Positions 25,822 through 35,981 are shown, counted from the first letter of the stretch. The stretch: 64,000 nucleotides of DNA from an uncultured Clostridia bacterium (GCA_934130355.1 CAKOXV010000003.1:1-64000), one strand, 5' to 3'. Numbers and translations: made by a program. The notes: generated by a model not told the origin, from the letters alone.

Positions 25822-27822
25822 CTATTTTATCATATTTTCAAATTCCGTCTCATCAATAATTGTAACTCCAAGGTCTTGAGCCTTTGTAAGTTTACTTCCT
25901 GCATCTTCGCCTGCAAGAACATAACTTGTCTTTTTAGAAACTGAACTTGAAGTTTTACCACCAAATTTTTCGATTATATCTGATGCTTCTTCTCTTGAAT
26001 ATTTTTCAAGACTTCCTGTAAGTACAAAAGTTTTTCCTGCAAACCTTTCATCTTCACTTTGAGAATTTAAACTTTCTGTATTTACACCTGCTTGTTTTAG
26101 TCTAGCTAATAAATCTTTTGTTTGTTGTTGTTCAAAGAATTCTTTTATACTATTCGCCACAACAGTTCCAATTTCCTCTACTTCACTTAAATTTTCTACA
26201 GTTGCTTCTGATAAATTATCTATATTTTTATATTTTCTAGCTAATATCTTTGCAGCTTTTACGCCTACATGTCTTATTCCAAGAGCAGTTATTAATCTAT
26301 ATAAGTCATTTTCTTTGCTTAAATTTATACTATCAATTAAATTTTGTGCAAATTTTTTACCATTTTTCTTTAATGACGCAATTTCCTCAAATTTTAAATC
26401 ATATATGTCAGCAATGTTTGATATCATCTTTTTATCAAGTAATTCTGCTATGATATTTTCTCCAAGTCCATCAATATTCATTGCCTCTCTTGAAACAAAA
26501 TGTACTAAATTCCTATGCAATTTAGCTGGACATTCTATTCCTGTACATCTAACTGCTGCTTCGCCTTCTTCTCTTACCGCTTCTGCTCCACAAACAGGAC
26601 ATACTCGTGGCATTTCAAAGTCTTTTTCTTCGCCAGTTCTTTTTTCTACAACTGCTTTTACAATTTCTGGTATTACATCTCCTGCTTTTTGTATTATTAC
26701 TTTATCTCCAATTTTTAGTCCTTTTTCTTTTATAAAATCTTCATTATGCAATGTTGTTTTAGAAATTGTTGAACCAGCTACTTTAACTGGCTCTAAAATT
26801 GCCATTGGAGTAATAACACCTGTCCTACCCACTTGACATACAATATCTTTTAATGTTGTTTCTTTTCTTTCTGGTGGATATTTATAAGCTATTGCCCACT
26901 TAGGAACTTTGCTTGTTGTTCCTAAAATTTTTCTTAAATCTAAATCATCAACTTTTACAACTGCTCCATCTATTCCAAATGTTAAATTTTCTCTGTCTTC
27001 TCCTATTTTCTCTATTGCCTTAATTATTTCTTTATCATTATTACATAAAATACAAACAGGATTTACATTAAAGCCTAATTTTTTTAAATATTCTAATTCT
27101 TCAAAATGTGAATTGAAATTTTTACCTTCTATTTTTTGAACATTAAAAATGTATATATCTAATGGTCTATTTTTAGTTATATTACTGTCTAACTGCCTTA
27201 GTGAACCTGCAGCTGCATTACGTGCATTTGCAAATAATTCTTCTTCATTTTCTTCTCTTTCTTGATTCATCTCTTCGAAATCTTTTTTAGAAATAAAAAC
27301 TTCTCCTCTAACAGTTATATTTATTTTCTCAGGTAATTCTTGTGGTATTGTTTTAATAGTTTTCAAATTTTCTGTTACATCTTCTCCTACAAGTCCATTA
27401 CCTCTAGTTGCTCCTCTTACTAATTTTCCATCTACATATTCTAACGCTGCTGATAAACCATCTATTTTTGTTTCTACTACATATTTAGCATTATTTATTC
27501 CATTTTCTGTTGCTTGTTTTTGCACTTTTTGAACAAAACTTTCAATCTCATCAAGAGTAAAAACATCTTGCAAACTCTGTAAAGGGACTTCATGTTCTAC
27601 TTTCTGAAATCCTTCTTTTACCGTTCCTCCTACTCTTTGAGTTAAAGATGTTTTTGTTATGAACTCTGGGAATTCACTTTCTAATGTTCTAAGTTCTAAC
27701 ATCATCATATCATATTCAAAATCTGATATTTCTGGTTTGTCATCATCATAATATTTTTTTGCATGATATTCGACTTTTTTTCTAAGTTCTTCTATTCTTT
27801 TTTCTGCTTGTTTCTTATCCAT
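25822..27822 (-). CDS. ligA: NAD+-dependent DNA ligase LigA
   Basis: 666 residues, full length. Seals nicks during replication and repair. Adenylation domain with the active-site lysine in ETKIDG (K119); OB-fold region; zinc finger CPVCGAEA...CTGIECPAKL; helix-hairpin-helix repeats (GIRHVGVKAAKIL); C-terminal BRCT domain starting at FAGKTFVLTGSL. ATG chosen at MDKKQ, preceded by GAAAGGAAA; a slightly longer start is not supported. Confidence 0.98.
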   Translation of the reverse strand: MDKKQAEKRIEELRKKVEYHAKKYYDDDKPEISDFEYDMMMLELRTLESEFPEFITKTSLTQRVGGTVKEGFQKVEHEVPLQSLQDVFTLDEIESFVQKVQKQATENGINNAKYVVETKIDGLSAALEYVDGKLVRGATRGNGLVGEDVTENLKTIKTIPQELPEKINITVRGEVFISKKDFEEMNQEREENEEELFANARNAAAGSLRQLDSNITKNRPLDIYIFNVQKIEGKNFNSHFEELEYLKKLGFNVNPVCILCNNDKEIIKAIEKIGEDRENLTFGIDGAVVKVDDLDLRKILGTTSKVPKWAIAYKYPPERKETTLKDIVCQVGRTGVITPMAILEPVKVAGSTISKTTLHNEDFIKEKGLKIGDKVIIQKAGDVIPEIVKAVVEKRTGEEKDFEMPRVCPVCGAEAVREEGEAAVRCTGIECPAKLHRNLVHFVSREAMNIDGLGENIIAELLDKKMISNIADIYDLKFEEIASLKKNGKKFAQNLIDSINLSKENDLYRLITALGIRHVGVKAAKILARKYKNIDNLSEATVENLSEVEEIGTVVANSIKEFFEQQQTKDLLARLKQAGVNTESLNSQSEDERFAGKTFVLTGSLEKYSREEASDIIEKFGGKTSSSVSKKTSYVLAGEDAGSKLTKAQDLGVTIIDETEFENMIK

Positions 27823-27910
27823 TTTGCTTTTTCCTTTCTTCACACAATTTGAATTTTGGACTACAATAATAAAACCTCAAATTTATTAGCAATTATTATT
27901 TTGGTCAAAT

Positions 27911-27957
27911 AAAAAAATCAAAGGTATGTCGTTTTTCTACATGCCTTTGATATTTTT
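27911..27957 (-). terminator. Intrinsic terminator of sortase gene
   Basis: Hairpin ATCAAAGGTATGT / ACATGCCTTTGAT with A-run and T-run on either side, touching the sortase stop codon. Confidence 0.85.
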
Positions 27958-28650
27958 TTAAACGTCTGCTTTTGCTAATATAATTAATCTTTTTTTAGAG
28001 TTATCTGTACATGTTGATAATGATATTTCAATTGCATTTTGTGTGTCTCTTGACATATAATCTGAATCATTTTCTTCTGTTTCATATTTATCATATATTG
28101 TATATGATAATCTTTTTCCTGTTAAATCTGTAATATATATTTTATCTCCAACTTGTAATTTCTTATTGTTTGCAAAAAATCTTCCATCTCTGTAATTATG
28201 TCCCATTATAGTTGTATTTCCAACTTGATTTAATCCTACACCATAAAGTTCTGAAACTGCTGTTTCTAATGCTTTTGGTGAATACTCTGACGCTGCTATT
28301 ACAGGACTCTTTAACCCTGTTGCTGGTATTTCTATCGTTCCGGAAATTAAAAATCCATTATATCTTTGTCTATTATCTGAACCAGAAGTTCCTGAATTAT
28401 TTGTATTATCTTTGTCATCTACCCCATCAAACATGTTATCATTATTATCTTCTGATGGTAAAAGACTTGAATTATTGTCTTTATTATTATTTTGTGATTG
28501 ATCTAAAAAGTTATCAACAAATTTATCTGATTTATTTTTATCAGAACTTGCTTTATAATATCTAAAACCTAAAAATCCTATTATTCCTACTATTGCTACT
28601 ATTATTAATATTAAAATCACTGTCAAAAAATTATTATATTTACTATTCAT
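27958..28650 (-). CDS. Sortase
   Basis: 230 residues. N-terminal membrane anchor (LTVILILIIVAIVGIIGFLGF), a low-complexity Asn/Asp-rich linker, then the sortase beta barrel. Catalytic histidine in IMGHNYRDGRFF, cysteine in LSTCTDN, arginine in KKRLIILA. The features fit class D-type or related housekeeping sortases rather than pilus sortases. I see no LPxTG-bearing protein in the window; its substrates lie elsewhere. Start behind GGAGGG; own terminator. Confidence 0.9.
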   Translation of the reverse strand: MNSKYNNFLTVILILIIVAIVGIIGFLGFRYYKASSDKNKSDKFVDNFLDQSQNNNKDNNSSLLPSEDNNDNMFDGVDDKDNTNNSGTSGSDNRQRYNGFLISGTIEIPATGLKSPVIAASEYSPKALETAVSELYGVGLNQVGNTTIMGHNYRDGRFFANNKKLQVGDKIYITDLTGKRLSYTIYDKYETEENDSDYMSRDTQNAIEISLSTCTDNSKKRLIILAKADV

Positions 28651-28717
28651 TTGTTATCCCTCCATTTTCATCATCTAATAATATTATAACATATTTTTTC
28701 AAATATTGGTAGTATTA

Positions 28718-29065
28718 TTATACAATTTTTTCTCCTAACTTTTTCCCTGCTAAAAGATGAAAATGTAAATGTCCAACTTCTTGTCCTCCATCTTTTCCAC
28801 AATTCACTATAACTCTATATCCGTTATCTTTAAATCCTTGTTTTTCAGCAATTTCATTTATTACTTTATAAATTTTACTTATTATCTTTTCATCTCCATC
28901 TTCCATTTGTGCAAGTGATGTTATATGTTTTTTTGGTATTACTAGTACATGGATAGGTGCTGCTGGATTTATATCATTAAATGCTAATATTTCTTCATCT
29001 TCATAAACTTTGCTTGATGGGATTTCTCCTTTTATTATTTCACAAAATATACAATCACTTTCCAT
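28718..29065 (-). CDS. HIT family nucleotide hydrolase (HinT-like)
   Basis: 115 residues, standard length. N-terminal CIFCEII, GEIPSSKVYE, IPKKHI, and the histidine triad HLHFHL near residue 98. Hydrolyses AMP-linked phosphoramidates such as adenosine 5'-phosphoramidate. It follows alaS by 48 bases on the same strand. Confidence 0.95.
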   Translation of the reverse strand: MESDCIFCEIIKGEIPSSKVYEDEEILAFNDINPAAPIHVLVIPKKHITSLAQMEDGDEKIISKIYKVINEIAEKQGFKDNGYRVIVNCGKDGGQEVGHLHFHLLAGKKLGEKIV

Positions 29066-29112
29066 TAATATATCTCCTTTTAATTAAATTTTATTATTTT
29101 GAAAATATACAT

Positions 29113-30867
29113 CTAATCTAATATAGCTTTAATTCTTCTAATTCCTGAAGAACTTGCTTCTTCTTTCTTTATTTTAAAATGGCCTAATTCTGATGTATTT
29201 GAAACATGAGGTCCTCCACATAATTCAAATGATTTATCACCTATTTTGTATACTGATACACTATCACCATATTTTTCAATAAACATTGCTTCAGCACCTT
29301 GTTTTATTGCATCTTCTTTTTTCATTTCTAGATGTTCAACTGGAATCGCTTCTTTTATCCACTCATTTACCAAATCTTCTGTTTTTTGTTTTTCCTCCTC
29401 AGTCATTTTTGTAGGATGTGAAAAATCAAATCTCATTCTTTCAGCTGTTATATTGCTTCCTCTTTGATGTACATGTGAGCCTAATACTTGTCTCAAAGCT
29501 GCATTTAAAAGATGTGTTGCTGTATGATATTTTGTTTCCATTTCACCTGTTGATGCTAATCCACCTTTAAATTTTTGTTCAGCTCCTGCTCTTGATTTTT
29601 CTTGATGCTCTTTGAATAGTTTTTCAAATTCCTCTTTGTCTATTTTCATTCCATTTTCTGCTGCTAATTCTTCTGTAACCTCTGGTGGAAATCCATAAGT
29701 ATCGTATAATCTAAATACCATTTCTCCTGGAACAATATTTTTGCCTTCTGATTTTACCTTTTCAATTTCTCTAGAAAATTCTTTTTCACCTTTTGTTAAT
29801 GTTTTTACAAACTTATCTTTTTCCTCTAATATAACAGTTTTTATTGTTTCTTTATTTTGTTCTAGTGCTGGATACATTTCTTTTAAGTTTTCCACATTTA
29901 AGTCTATTAATGTTGATAATTCATCTAAAGATATTTGTAATTTGTTAATATGTCTTATCATTCTACGAATTAATCTTCTTAAAATATATCCTCTATCTAC
30001 ATTGCTTGGTCTTCCACCATCACAGATTATCATCATACTTGAACGTAAATGTTCTGCAACAATTCTTCTACTTGAAATATTATCTACTTTCTGTAGTTCA
30101 ACTAGCTTGTCCATAATTGGTGCAAATAATTCTGTTTCATAAGGTGTCTCTTTTCCTTCTAGTAACATTGTCATTCTTTCTAGTCCAAGTCCTGTATCTA
30201 CATTATGTTGTTTTAATTTTGTATATTTTCCTTCTTTATCTTTAAAGAATTCCATAAATACATTATTCCAAATTTCTACATATTTACCACAACCACATGA
30301 TGGATTACATCCTTCTGAACATTTTGGTTTTCCTGTATCATAGAACATTTCTGTGTCAGGTCCGCATGGGCCTTCTTCTCCTGCTATCCACCAGTTGTCA
30401 TCTTTTCCAAAGAAGTATATTCTTTCTTCTGGTATTCCTGCTTTTTTCCAACATTCTGCAGTTGTTGTGTCTCTTTCACAGTCTTCGTCTCCTGCAAAAC
30501 ATGTTACAGAAAGTTTTTCTACTGGTATATTTAACTCTTGTGTTAAGAAATCATAACTCATTTGAATTGATTCTTTTTTAAAGTAATCTCCTAATGACCA
30601 ATTTCCTAACATTTCAAAATATGTTAAATGACGATTATCTCCAACTTCTTCTATATCATTTGTTCTTACACATTTTTGATAATCTGTAAGTCTAGTTCCT
30701 GCTGGATGTGCTTCTCCTAATAAATATGGTACTAATGGTTGCATTCCAGCTGTTGTGAATAATACTGATGGATCATTTTCTGGTATTAATGGTGCTGATG
30801 GAATTACAACATGTCCATGTTTTTGGAAAAAGTTTAAATATTTATTTCTTATTTCTATTGCTTTCAT
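29113..30867 (-). CDS. alaS: Short alanyl-tRNA synthetase
   Basis: 584 residues against ~870 in typical bacteria. The class II catalytic domain (SAPLIPENDPSVLFTTAGMQPL; GPCGPDTEMFYDTG) and the tRNA-binding helical domain are complete. The editing domain is present in part: HTATHLLNAAL and CGGPHVSNTSELGHF with the zinc/editing residues. The stretch normally between the helical domain and the editing core is shortened. The C-terminal C-Ala (DHHA1) domain is absent. The frame is open throughout, so this is not decay. Short AlaRS forms without C-Ala are known. Whether it is the only AlaRS of the genome cannot be told here. Confidence 0.93.
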   Translation of the reverse strand: MKAIEIRNKYLNFFQKHGHVVIPSAPLIPENDPSVLFTTAGMQPLVPYLLGEAHPAGTRLTDYQKCVRTNDIEEVGDNRHLTYFEMLGNWSLGDYFKKESIQMSYDFLTQELNIPVEKLSVTCFAGDEDCERDTTTAECWKKAGIPEERIYFFGKDDNWWIAGEEGPCGPDTEMFYDTGKPKCSEGCNPSCGCGKYVEIWNNVFMEFFKDKEGKYTKLKQHNVDTGLGLERMTMLLEGKETPYETELFAPIMDKLVELQKVDNISSRRIVAEHLRSSMMIICDGGRPSNVDRGYILRRLIRRMIRHINKLQISLDELSTLIDLNVENLKEMYPALEQNKETIKTVILEEKDKFVKTLTKGEKEFSREIEKVKSEGKNIVPGEMVFRLYDTYGFPPEVTEELAAENGMKIDKEEFEKLFKEHQEKSRAGAEQKFKGGLASTGEMETKYHTATHLLNAALRQVLGSHVHQRGSNITAERMRFDFSHPTKMTEEEKQKTEDLVNEWIKEAIPVEHLEMKKEDAIKQGAEAMFIEKYGDSVSVYKIGDKSFELCGGPHVSNTSELGHFKIKKEEASSSGIRRIKAILD

Positions 30868-30962
30868 TTCTACTATCCTTTCGTTTCATTTATTCGCTTA
30901 TGATTATACTCTAAAATGGTAAAAAAATCAATATTTATTTTTTATGTTCATAGCTCAATAAA

Positions 30963-31012
30963 AAAAGTACAGAAAAAGCTTCTGACGTAAACATTACCTT
31001 TTCTGTACTTTT
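30963..31012 (-). terminator. Terminator of groESL operon
   Basis: Hairpin AAAAGTACAGAAAA / TTTTCTGTACTTTT, shortly beyond the groEL stop codon; the loop is long. Confidence 0.8.
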
Positions 31013-31055
31013 AGATTTAATGTTAAATTTTAGTTTTCATGGATTTGAAATGTTT

Positions 31056-32693
31056 TTAATACATTCCTCCCATTTCATTATCCATGCCATTTGAACTTCC
31101 GCATCCACAGCCTTTAGCTTCTGGTGCATCTGTAACTAAGCTTTCTGTTGTTAATACCATTGCTGCAACAGATGCTGCATTTTGAAGTGCACTTCTTGTA
31201 ACTTTTGTTGGATCAACAATTCCAGCCTTTTTCATGTCAACATATTGTTCTTTATCTGCATCAAATCCGAAACCTGGTGCAGCTTTTTTTACATTTTCTA
31301 ATATAACAGCTGGCTCTAATCCTGCATTTCTTGCAATTTGTTTAACTGGTTCTTCTAATGCTTTTAATACGATTTCAGCACCTAGTTTTTCTCCGCCTTC
31401 AAGTGATTTAGCTACTTTTTCTACTGCTGGTATAATGTTTACATATGCTGTTCCACCACCAGCTACAATCCCTTCTTCAACTGCTGCTTTTGTTGCTGAT
31501 AATGCATCTTCTATTCTTAATTTTTTATCTTTCATTTCAACTTCTGTTGCTGCTCCAACGCCAATTACTGCAACACCTCCAGCAATCTTTGCTAATCTTT
31601 CTTGTAGATTTTCTTTATCAAATTCGCTCTTTGTTTCTTCTATTTGAGCTCTTATTTGTTTTACTCTAGCTTCAATAGCAAATTTATCTCCTGCGCCATC
31701 AACAATTATTGTATTTTCTTTTTGTACTTTTATTTGTTTTGCTCTACCTAATTGTTCAATGTGTGTATCTTTTAATTCCATTCCAAGATCTTGTGAAATT
31801 ACTTCTCCACCTGTTAAAATAGCTATATCTTCTAGCATTGCTTTTCTCTTGTCTCCGAATCCTGGAGCTTTAACAGCTACAACATTTAAGACACCTCTTA
31901 ATTTGTTTAATATTAATGTTGACAATGCTTCACTTTCAATATCATCACATACTATAACAAGTTTTCCTGAAGATTGCATTAAGTTTTCTAGCAATGGTAA
32001 TATTTCTTGAATATTGCTTATTTTTCTATCTGTTATTAATATGTATGGATTATCTATAACTGCTTCCATTTTTTCTGTATCTGTTACCATATATGGTGAT
32101 ACATATCCTTTATCAAATTGCATTCCTTCTACTACATTTAATTCTGTATTTGAAGTTTTTGATTCTTCTATTGTTATAACGCCATCTTTTGATACTTTTT
32201 CCATAGCATCTGCAATTAGATTTCCTACTTCAGCATTATTTGCTGAAATGCTTGCAACTCTTGCTATGTCTTCTTTTCCATTAACTGGTGATGTAATTTC
32301 TTTTAGTTCTTTAACAGCTCCATCTACTGCTTTTTCTATTCCTCTTTTTATTGCCATTGGGTCTGCTCCTGCTGCAACATTTTTTACACCTTCTTTAATC
32401 ATTGCTTGTGCTAAAACTGTTGCTGTTGTTGTTCCATCTCCTGCGACATCATTTGTTTTAGTTGATACTTCTTTTACTAAACGAGCTCCCATATTTTCAA
32501 ATTTATCTTCTAATTCAATTTCTTTTGCTATTGTTACACCATCATTTGTTATAAGAGGTGCTCCAAAACTTTTATCTAAAACTACGTTTCTTCCTTTTGG
32601 CCCTAATGTTACTTTTACTGTATCTGCTAATTTATTAACACCTTCTAATAATGATTTTCTTGCATCTTCTCCAAATTTAATTTGTTTTGCCAT
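31056..32693 (-). CDS. groEL: Chaperonin GroEL
   Basis: 545 residues from the ATG (MAKQIKFGE) preceded by AAAGGATAA. Hsp60 subunit of the folding chamber, with the GDGTTTA.VLAQA ATP-binding segment, VKAPGFGDKRKAMLEDIA and GGGTAYVNIIP. The C-terminus ends GCGCGSSNGMDNEMGGMY, an unusual cysteine-containing variant of the GGM repeat. Second gene of the HrcA/CIRCE-controlled operon. Confidence 0.98.
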   Translation of the reverse strand: MAKQIKFGEDARKSLLEGVNKLADTVKVTLGPKGRNVVLDKSFGAPLITNDGVTIAKEIELEDKFENMGARLVKEVSTKTNDVAGDGTTTATVLAQAMIKEGVKNVAAGADPMAIKRGIEKAVDGAVKELKEITSPVNGKEDIARVASISANNAEVGNLIADAMEKVSKDGVITIEESKTSNTELNVVEGMQFDKGYVSPYMVTDTEKMEAVIDNPYILITDRKISNIQEILPLLENLMQSSGKLVIVCDDIESEALSTLILNKLRGVLNVVAVKAPGFGDKRKAMLEDIAILTGGEVISQDLGMELKDTHIEQLGRAKQIKVQKENTIIVDGAGDKFAIEARVKQIRAQIEETKSEFDKENLQERLAKIAGGVAVIGVGAATEVEMKDKKLRIEDALSATKAAVEEGIVAGGGTAYVNIIPAVEKVAKSLEGGEKLGAEIVLKALEEPVKQIARNAGLEPAVILENVKKAAPGFGFDADKEQYVDMKKAGIVDPTKVTRSALQNAASVAAMVLTTESLVTDAPEAKGCGCGSSNGMDNEMGGMY

Positions 32694-32760
32694 AATTATC
32701 CTTCCTTTCAAAACTGGACTTTTTATTTAATTTAGATTTGTCCATTTTTATCTTATTAAT

Positions 32761-33042
32761 CTATTCTACTATTGCTAATATATCTTCTTCTCTTAGAATA
32801 ATATATTCTTCGCCTTCGTATTTTACTTTTGTTCCACCATATTGGCTTACTACTACATTATCTCCTTTTTTTACTTCCATTTCTTCTCTTTTTCCGTCTA
32901 TTATTCTTCCTGGTCCAACTTCAATTACTTCTGCTATTTGTGGTTTTTCTTGAGCTGTGCTTGCTAAGATTATTCCACTTTTTGTTGTTTCTTCCTTTTC
33001 CTTCATTTTTATTAATACTCTGTCTGATAATGGTTTTATCAT
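32761..33042 (-). CDS. groES: Co-chaperonin GroES
   Basis: 93 residues from the ATG (MIKPLSDRVLIK) with GAAAGGAAT ten bases upstream; an upstream GTG lies too close to that site. Mobile loop KSGIILA, the conserved VGPG and DNVVVSQYGGTKV stretches. Caps GroEL. First gene of the groESL operon. Confidence 0.97.
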   Translation of the reverse strand: MIKPLSDRVLIKMKEKEETTKSGIILASTAQEKPQIAEVIEVGPGRIIDGKREEMEVKKGDNVVVSQYGGTKVKYEGEEYIILREEDILAIVE

Positions 33043-33109
33043 TTTTATCACATTCCTTTCTATACTACACTTTATAAAATAATAATATTATTACTATTAT
33101 TTTATTCGA

Positions 33110-33136
33110 TTAGCACTCTTTACATTTGACTGCTAA
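33110..33136 (-). promoter_or_regulatory. CIRCE operator of groESL (HrcA site)
   Basis: TTAGCACTC, nine bases, GACTGCTAA; consensus TTAGCACTC-N9-GAGTGCTAA, one mismatch. It sits directly downstream of the groES promoter (minus-strand TTGACA at 33166-33161, 17 bases, TATATT at 33143-33138). HrcA binding there would block transcription; heat or unfolded protein relieves it. Confidence 0.85.
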
Positions 33137-33137
33137 T

Positions 33138-33166
33138 AATATATACCCTTTCTATCCCTTTGTCAA
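33138..33166 (-). promoter_or_regulatory. groESL promoter
   Basis: Consensus -35 TTGACA and -10 TATATT with an ideal 17-base spacer on the minus strand, abutting the CIRCE operator. Confidence 0.8.
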
Positions 33167-33277
33167 TACTTTTATTTAAATTTCACATAAAGTTCACAAT
33201 TTCTAATTTTAGTAATAATGTCTCTTCAAATATTTTATGCTCTAGGAAATATATTTAGAACAACTTTTTCTATGTAT

Positions 33278-33406
33278 AGAACAAAGCGACGCAGTCGCCC
33301 TTTGTTCTTGCCAGATTTGAGTTTTCGACTAAAGGAGAAAATCTCAAAGGGCTAGCGATTGTAGCTTTTATATACTAGGAAGTCTAGAGGACTTTCCTAG
33401 TATATA
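33278..33406. repeat. Three-hairpin intergenic element, copy 1
   Basis: Three consecutive hairpins: AGAACAAAG...CTTTGTTCT; GCC..TTTGAGTTTTC...GAAAATCTCAAA..GGGC; and TATATACTAGGAAGTC...GGACTTTCCTAGTATATA. An inverted copy at 38330-38459 keeps all three hairpins with small changes. Looks like a REP-type element or MITE remnant. No coding potential. Confidence 0.8.
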
Positions 33407-33410
33407 AAAA

Positions 33411-33444
33411 AATATGTATTTCATACAAGTGTGAAATACATATT
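33411..33444 (-). terminator. Intrinsic terminator
   Basis: Hairpin AATATGTATTTCA / TGTGAAATACATATT followed on the minus strand by T-rich sequence, downstream of the acetyltransferase gene. Confidence 0.7.
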
Positions 33445-33461
33445 CTAATTATCTTACACAT

Positions 33462-34028
33462 TTATTTTTTATTAGCTTCAAAAAATTCATCTTTAGTTAT
33501 AGAATAAATAACTTTATTTTCCATAAGTCCTGTTTTTTCATTAATCTTTCTATCACGTAATACAGCTTCTTTTTTCATATTAACACCATTTAATACTTTT
33601 GTTTTAAACTCTTTGATTTCTTTATTTCCATCATAGAATTTTGAAACTACCATATTAAGATGTTCTTGTGTAAATATATATTCTAAAACGCAATTTAATG
33701 CTTCTTCCATATAATTTCCATCAATATATTTAAATGCTATTCCAAATTTTATGTTACAATATTTATTTAATCTTGAAACTTCTAGTGCATTTATAAATCC
33801 GATTGCCGAACTGCTTTCCTTTTCTTCTATTACCCAAACAAGTTCATTTGCATCATATTCATTAATATATGATTCAACAATTTTTCTTGTTTCTTCAATG
33901 TTTTGATGAAGATTATACCCTAAACAATTTTCAAGTTTCTTTTCAGTTGCCAGGTTTTTATAGATATCATCTACATCCTCAATTTTAAATTTTCTGATTT
34001 TTAAATTTTCAGTTTCTAAATCTTTCAT
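33462..34028 (-). CDS. GNAT family N-acetyltransferase
   Basis: 188 residues from the ATG preceded by AGGAGG; a longer reading through that site is not credible. RimJ/RimL-type fold: LKIRKFKIEDVDDIYKNL, then AIGFINALEV, a weak acetyl-CoA-binding region, and YIFTQEHLNMVVSKFY. The usual R/Q-x-x-G-x-G/A loop is poorly conserved (IAFKYIDGNYMEEAL), so the activity is not certain. Downstream of the 634-residue gene on the same strand with 48 bases between them. Confidence 0.75.
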   Translation of the reverse strand: MKDLETENLKIRKFKIEDVDDIYKNLATEKKLENCLGYNLHQNIEETRKIVESYINEYDANELVWVIEEKESSSAIGFINALEVSRLNKYCNIKFGIAFKYIDGNYMEEALNCVLEYIFTQEHLNMVVSKFYDGNKEIKEFKTKVLNGVNMKKEAVLRDRKINEKTGLMENKVIYSITKDEFFEANKK

Positions 34029-34076
34029 ATAATGCCTCCTATGCATATAAATACATATAATATACCACATTATATT

Positions 34077-35981
34077 TTATTTTTCTACATTTTTTGAAAA
34101 ATTTACCAAATTTTTTGCTTTTTCTCTGATAGAATACCTGTCAAATATTACCAAAGGTACATCTAATCCCACTTCTTTCATTTGTCTTTTTATCAATTCT
34201 AAATTCTTTTTTTCTACTTCTGAATTTAATTTGTCGTTTCCTATATACATAACATATGATGGTTTCAAAGAGTTCTCATATGAATTTCTAAATAATACTA
34301 TTTCAGTATTATTTTCAAACTGTTTTTCATCTGATACTAGTTCATTATATGAAACTGAAAAATCTTCAAATTGATTATTACTCTCAACATAGTCAATTCC
34401 CTTATTTGAGTGTATATTTTCACTAGAAATAGTTGCTATTAATTCTGGGCTCAACGTTTCCTTTGAAAATCCTAGTGCTATTTGACCTCTTGTTCCTCTT
34501 CCTTCAAGAATTTCTTTGGGCGTTGCAACCATTGCACATAATTGATTTGAAGTATTAGTAACATATCTCGTATCAAAACTTCCTACTTGTCCTATTCCTT
34601 CAAAATCTAAAGCATAATCTGTTATATAATGATTTTCTTTAGCTTGATATTGTAATAACATTGTTTCCTTTTCTTTTTCTGAAAATTCAAATTTTTCTCC
34701 TAATTCTTTTGAACGTTTTTCCTCTAACTCTTTTACATATGTATCAAAATTTGACATTGTTCTACTTGGATTGAAGAAATGTAGCATAGCAGCAGAATCC
34801 ATTTGTGCTAAATCTGTTATCACAATTTCTTGTGTTTTTTCTGGATTATATACTTTTTCTACTATTTGATTTCTATTTTCAACTTCATAATCCATAAATG
34901 CTGATTCCATAAAATCTGAAATTTCACTACTTTCTTCTACTACTTCACTTAATGATTTTGATAATATTTCATCAATAGTATGCATAATTTCAACTGTATT
35001 TTGCGTTTTAGACAAACTTTCTAGCCTTTTTCTTAATAATCCAATGTTATTGTATCTTTTTAAATCATCTTTACTCCATACTTTGTTAAGTGTTGCTATT
35101 TTTCTTCTTTCATCATTAGTATATTTTTTTCCAGAAAGCACTATATCATCAAAAATCCCAACATCTATTTCTGATTTTATATATTCAGGATGTTCTCTTA
35201 AATGCTTGACAGTATATGTTCCTATAAAATCTGATTCTTTTGCTAATAACCCCATTAAAATATATTGTTCTGTTTCTGATAACTCTTCATTATTAAAATA
35301 CTTTTGAAATATTAAATTAAAGTCTTCTTCTGAATAATATGTTACATGGTCTTGTAATCCATCAATTGCAATTGTACTTTTGTTTTTACCATCTAATTTT
35401 AATACAGTTTTGTTTCTCAAATATGTATCATTATTATAACATTCTACTATCTCTTTACCATACATATCATATATTTCTTTAAGAATACTTTGTGTCACTT
35501 CATTTTCTTCAAATATATCAAGCATACTTTTGTTATTTAATGATTTTCTACAAAAAGTTTCTGGCCTAATCCCTAATTGAATTTCAGATAAATTTAATCC
35601 TGTTGCTCTATTGAAAATTATACAATTCATCATATTTTTTAATACATAATTTGTTTGCATTCCATTAGGAAATTCCATCTTTTTTGCTTTAAAAAGTTTA
35701 TCAGCAATTTGTGCTGTTGTTGCATCTTGGTTCTCAAAAGCTCTTTCTATATTTCTTTTTCCAAATAAATTTATTAATAAATCATAACTATCAACATCAT
35801 CCATTACCTTAAAATGTTTATATAGAGCTTTTCCATACTTTCTGCCCAAACTTTTTGCTTGTATATACTTAAATATATTTCTATTTTTACTATTTGGTAT
35901 AATTAATGATCTTGTATTTCTTGGATTTTTATATTGTTTATATTCACTAATTTTTTCTTTTATACTTTCTATAAAATTCAT
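34077..35981 (-). CDS. Large hypothetical protein
   Basis: 634 residues, no signal peptide or membrane segment, charged and helical. N-terminus is basic (ESIKEKISEYKQYKNPRNTR). The middle is Asn- and Glu-rich. The C-terminal third seems more compact (IALGFSKETLSPELIATIS, VPLVIFDRYSIR). No family recognised. Upstream of the acetyltransferase in the same unit, inside the segment bounded by inverted three-hairpin elements. The ATG has only a weak ribosome binding site (GGAAAAT). Confidence 0.7.
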   Translation of the reverse strand: MNFIESIKEKISEYKQYKNPRNTRSLIIPNSKNRNIFKYIQAKSLGRKYGKALYKHFKVMDDVDSYDLLINLFGKRNIERAFENQDATTAQIADKLFKAKKMEFPNGMQTNYVLKNMMNCIIFNRATGLNLSEIQLGIRPETFCRKSLNNKSMLDIFEENEVTQSILKEIYDMYGKEIVECYNNDTYLRNKTVLKLDGKNKSTIAIDGLQDHVTYYSEEDFNLIFQKYFNNEELSETEQYILMGLLAKESDFIGTYTVKHLREHPEYIKSEIDVGIFDDIVLSGKKYTNDERRKIATLNKVWSKDDLKRYNNIGLLRKRLESLSKTQNTVEIMHTIDEILSKSLSEVVEESSEISDFMESAFMDYEVENRNQIVEKVYNPEKTQEIVITDLAQMDSAAMLHFFNPSRTMSNFDTYVKELEEKRSKELGEKFEFSEKEKETMLLQYQAKENHYITDYALDFEGIGQVGSFDTRYVTNTSNQLCAMVATPKEILEGRGTRGQIALGFSKETLSPELIATISSENIHSNKGIDYVESNNQFEDFSVSYNELVSDEKQFENNTEIVLFRNSYENSLKPSYVMYIGNDKLNSEVEKKNLELIKRQMKEVGLDVPLVIFDRYSIREKAKNLVNFSKNVEK

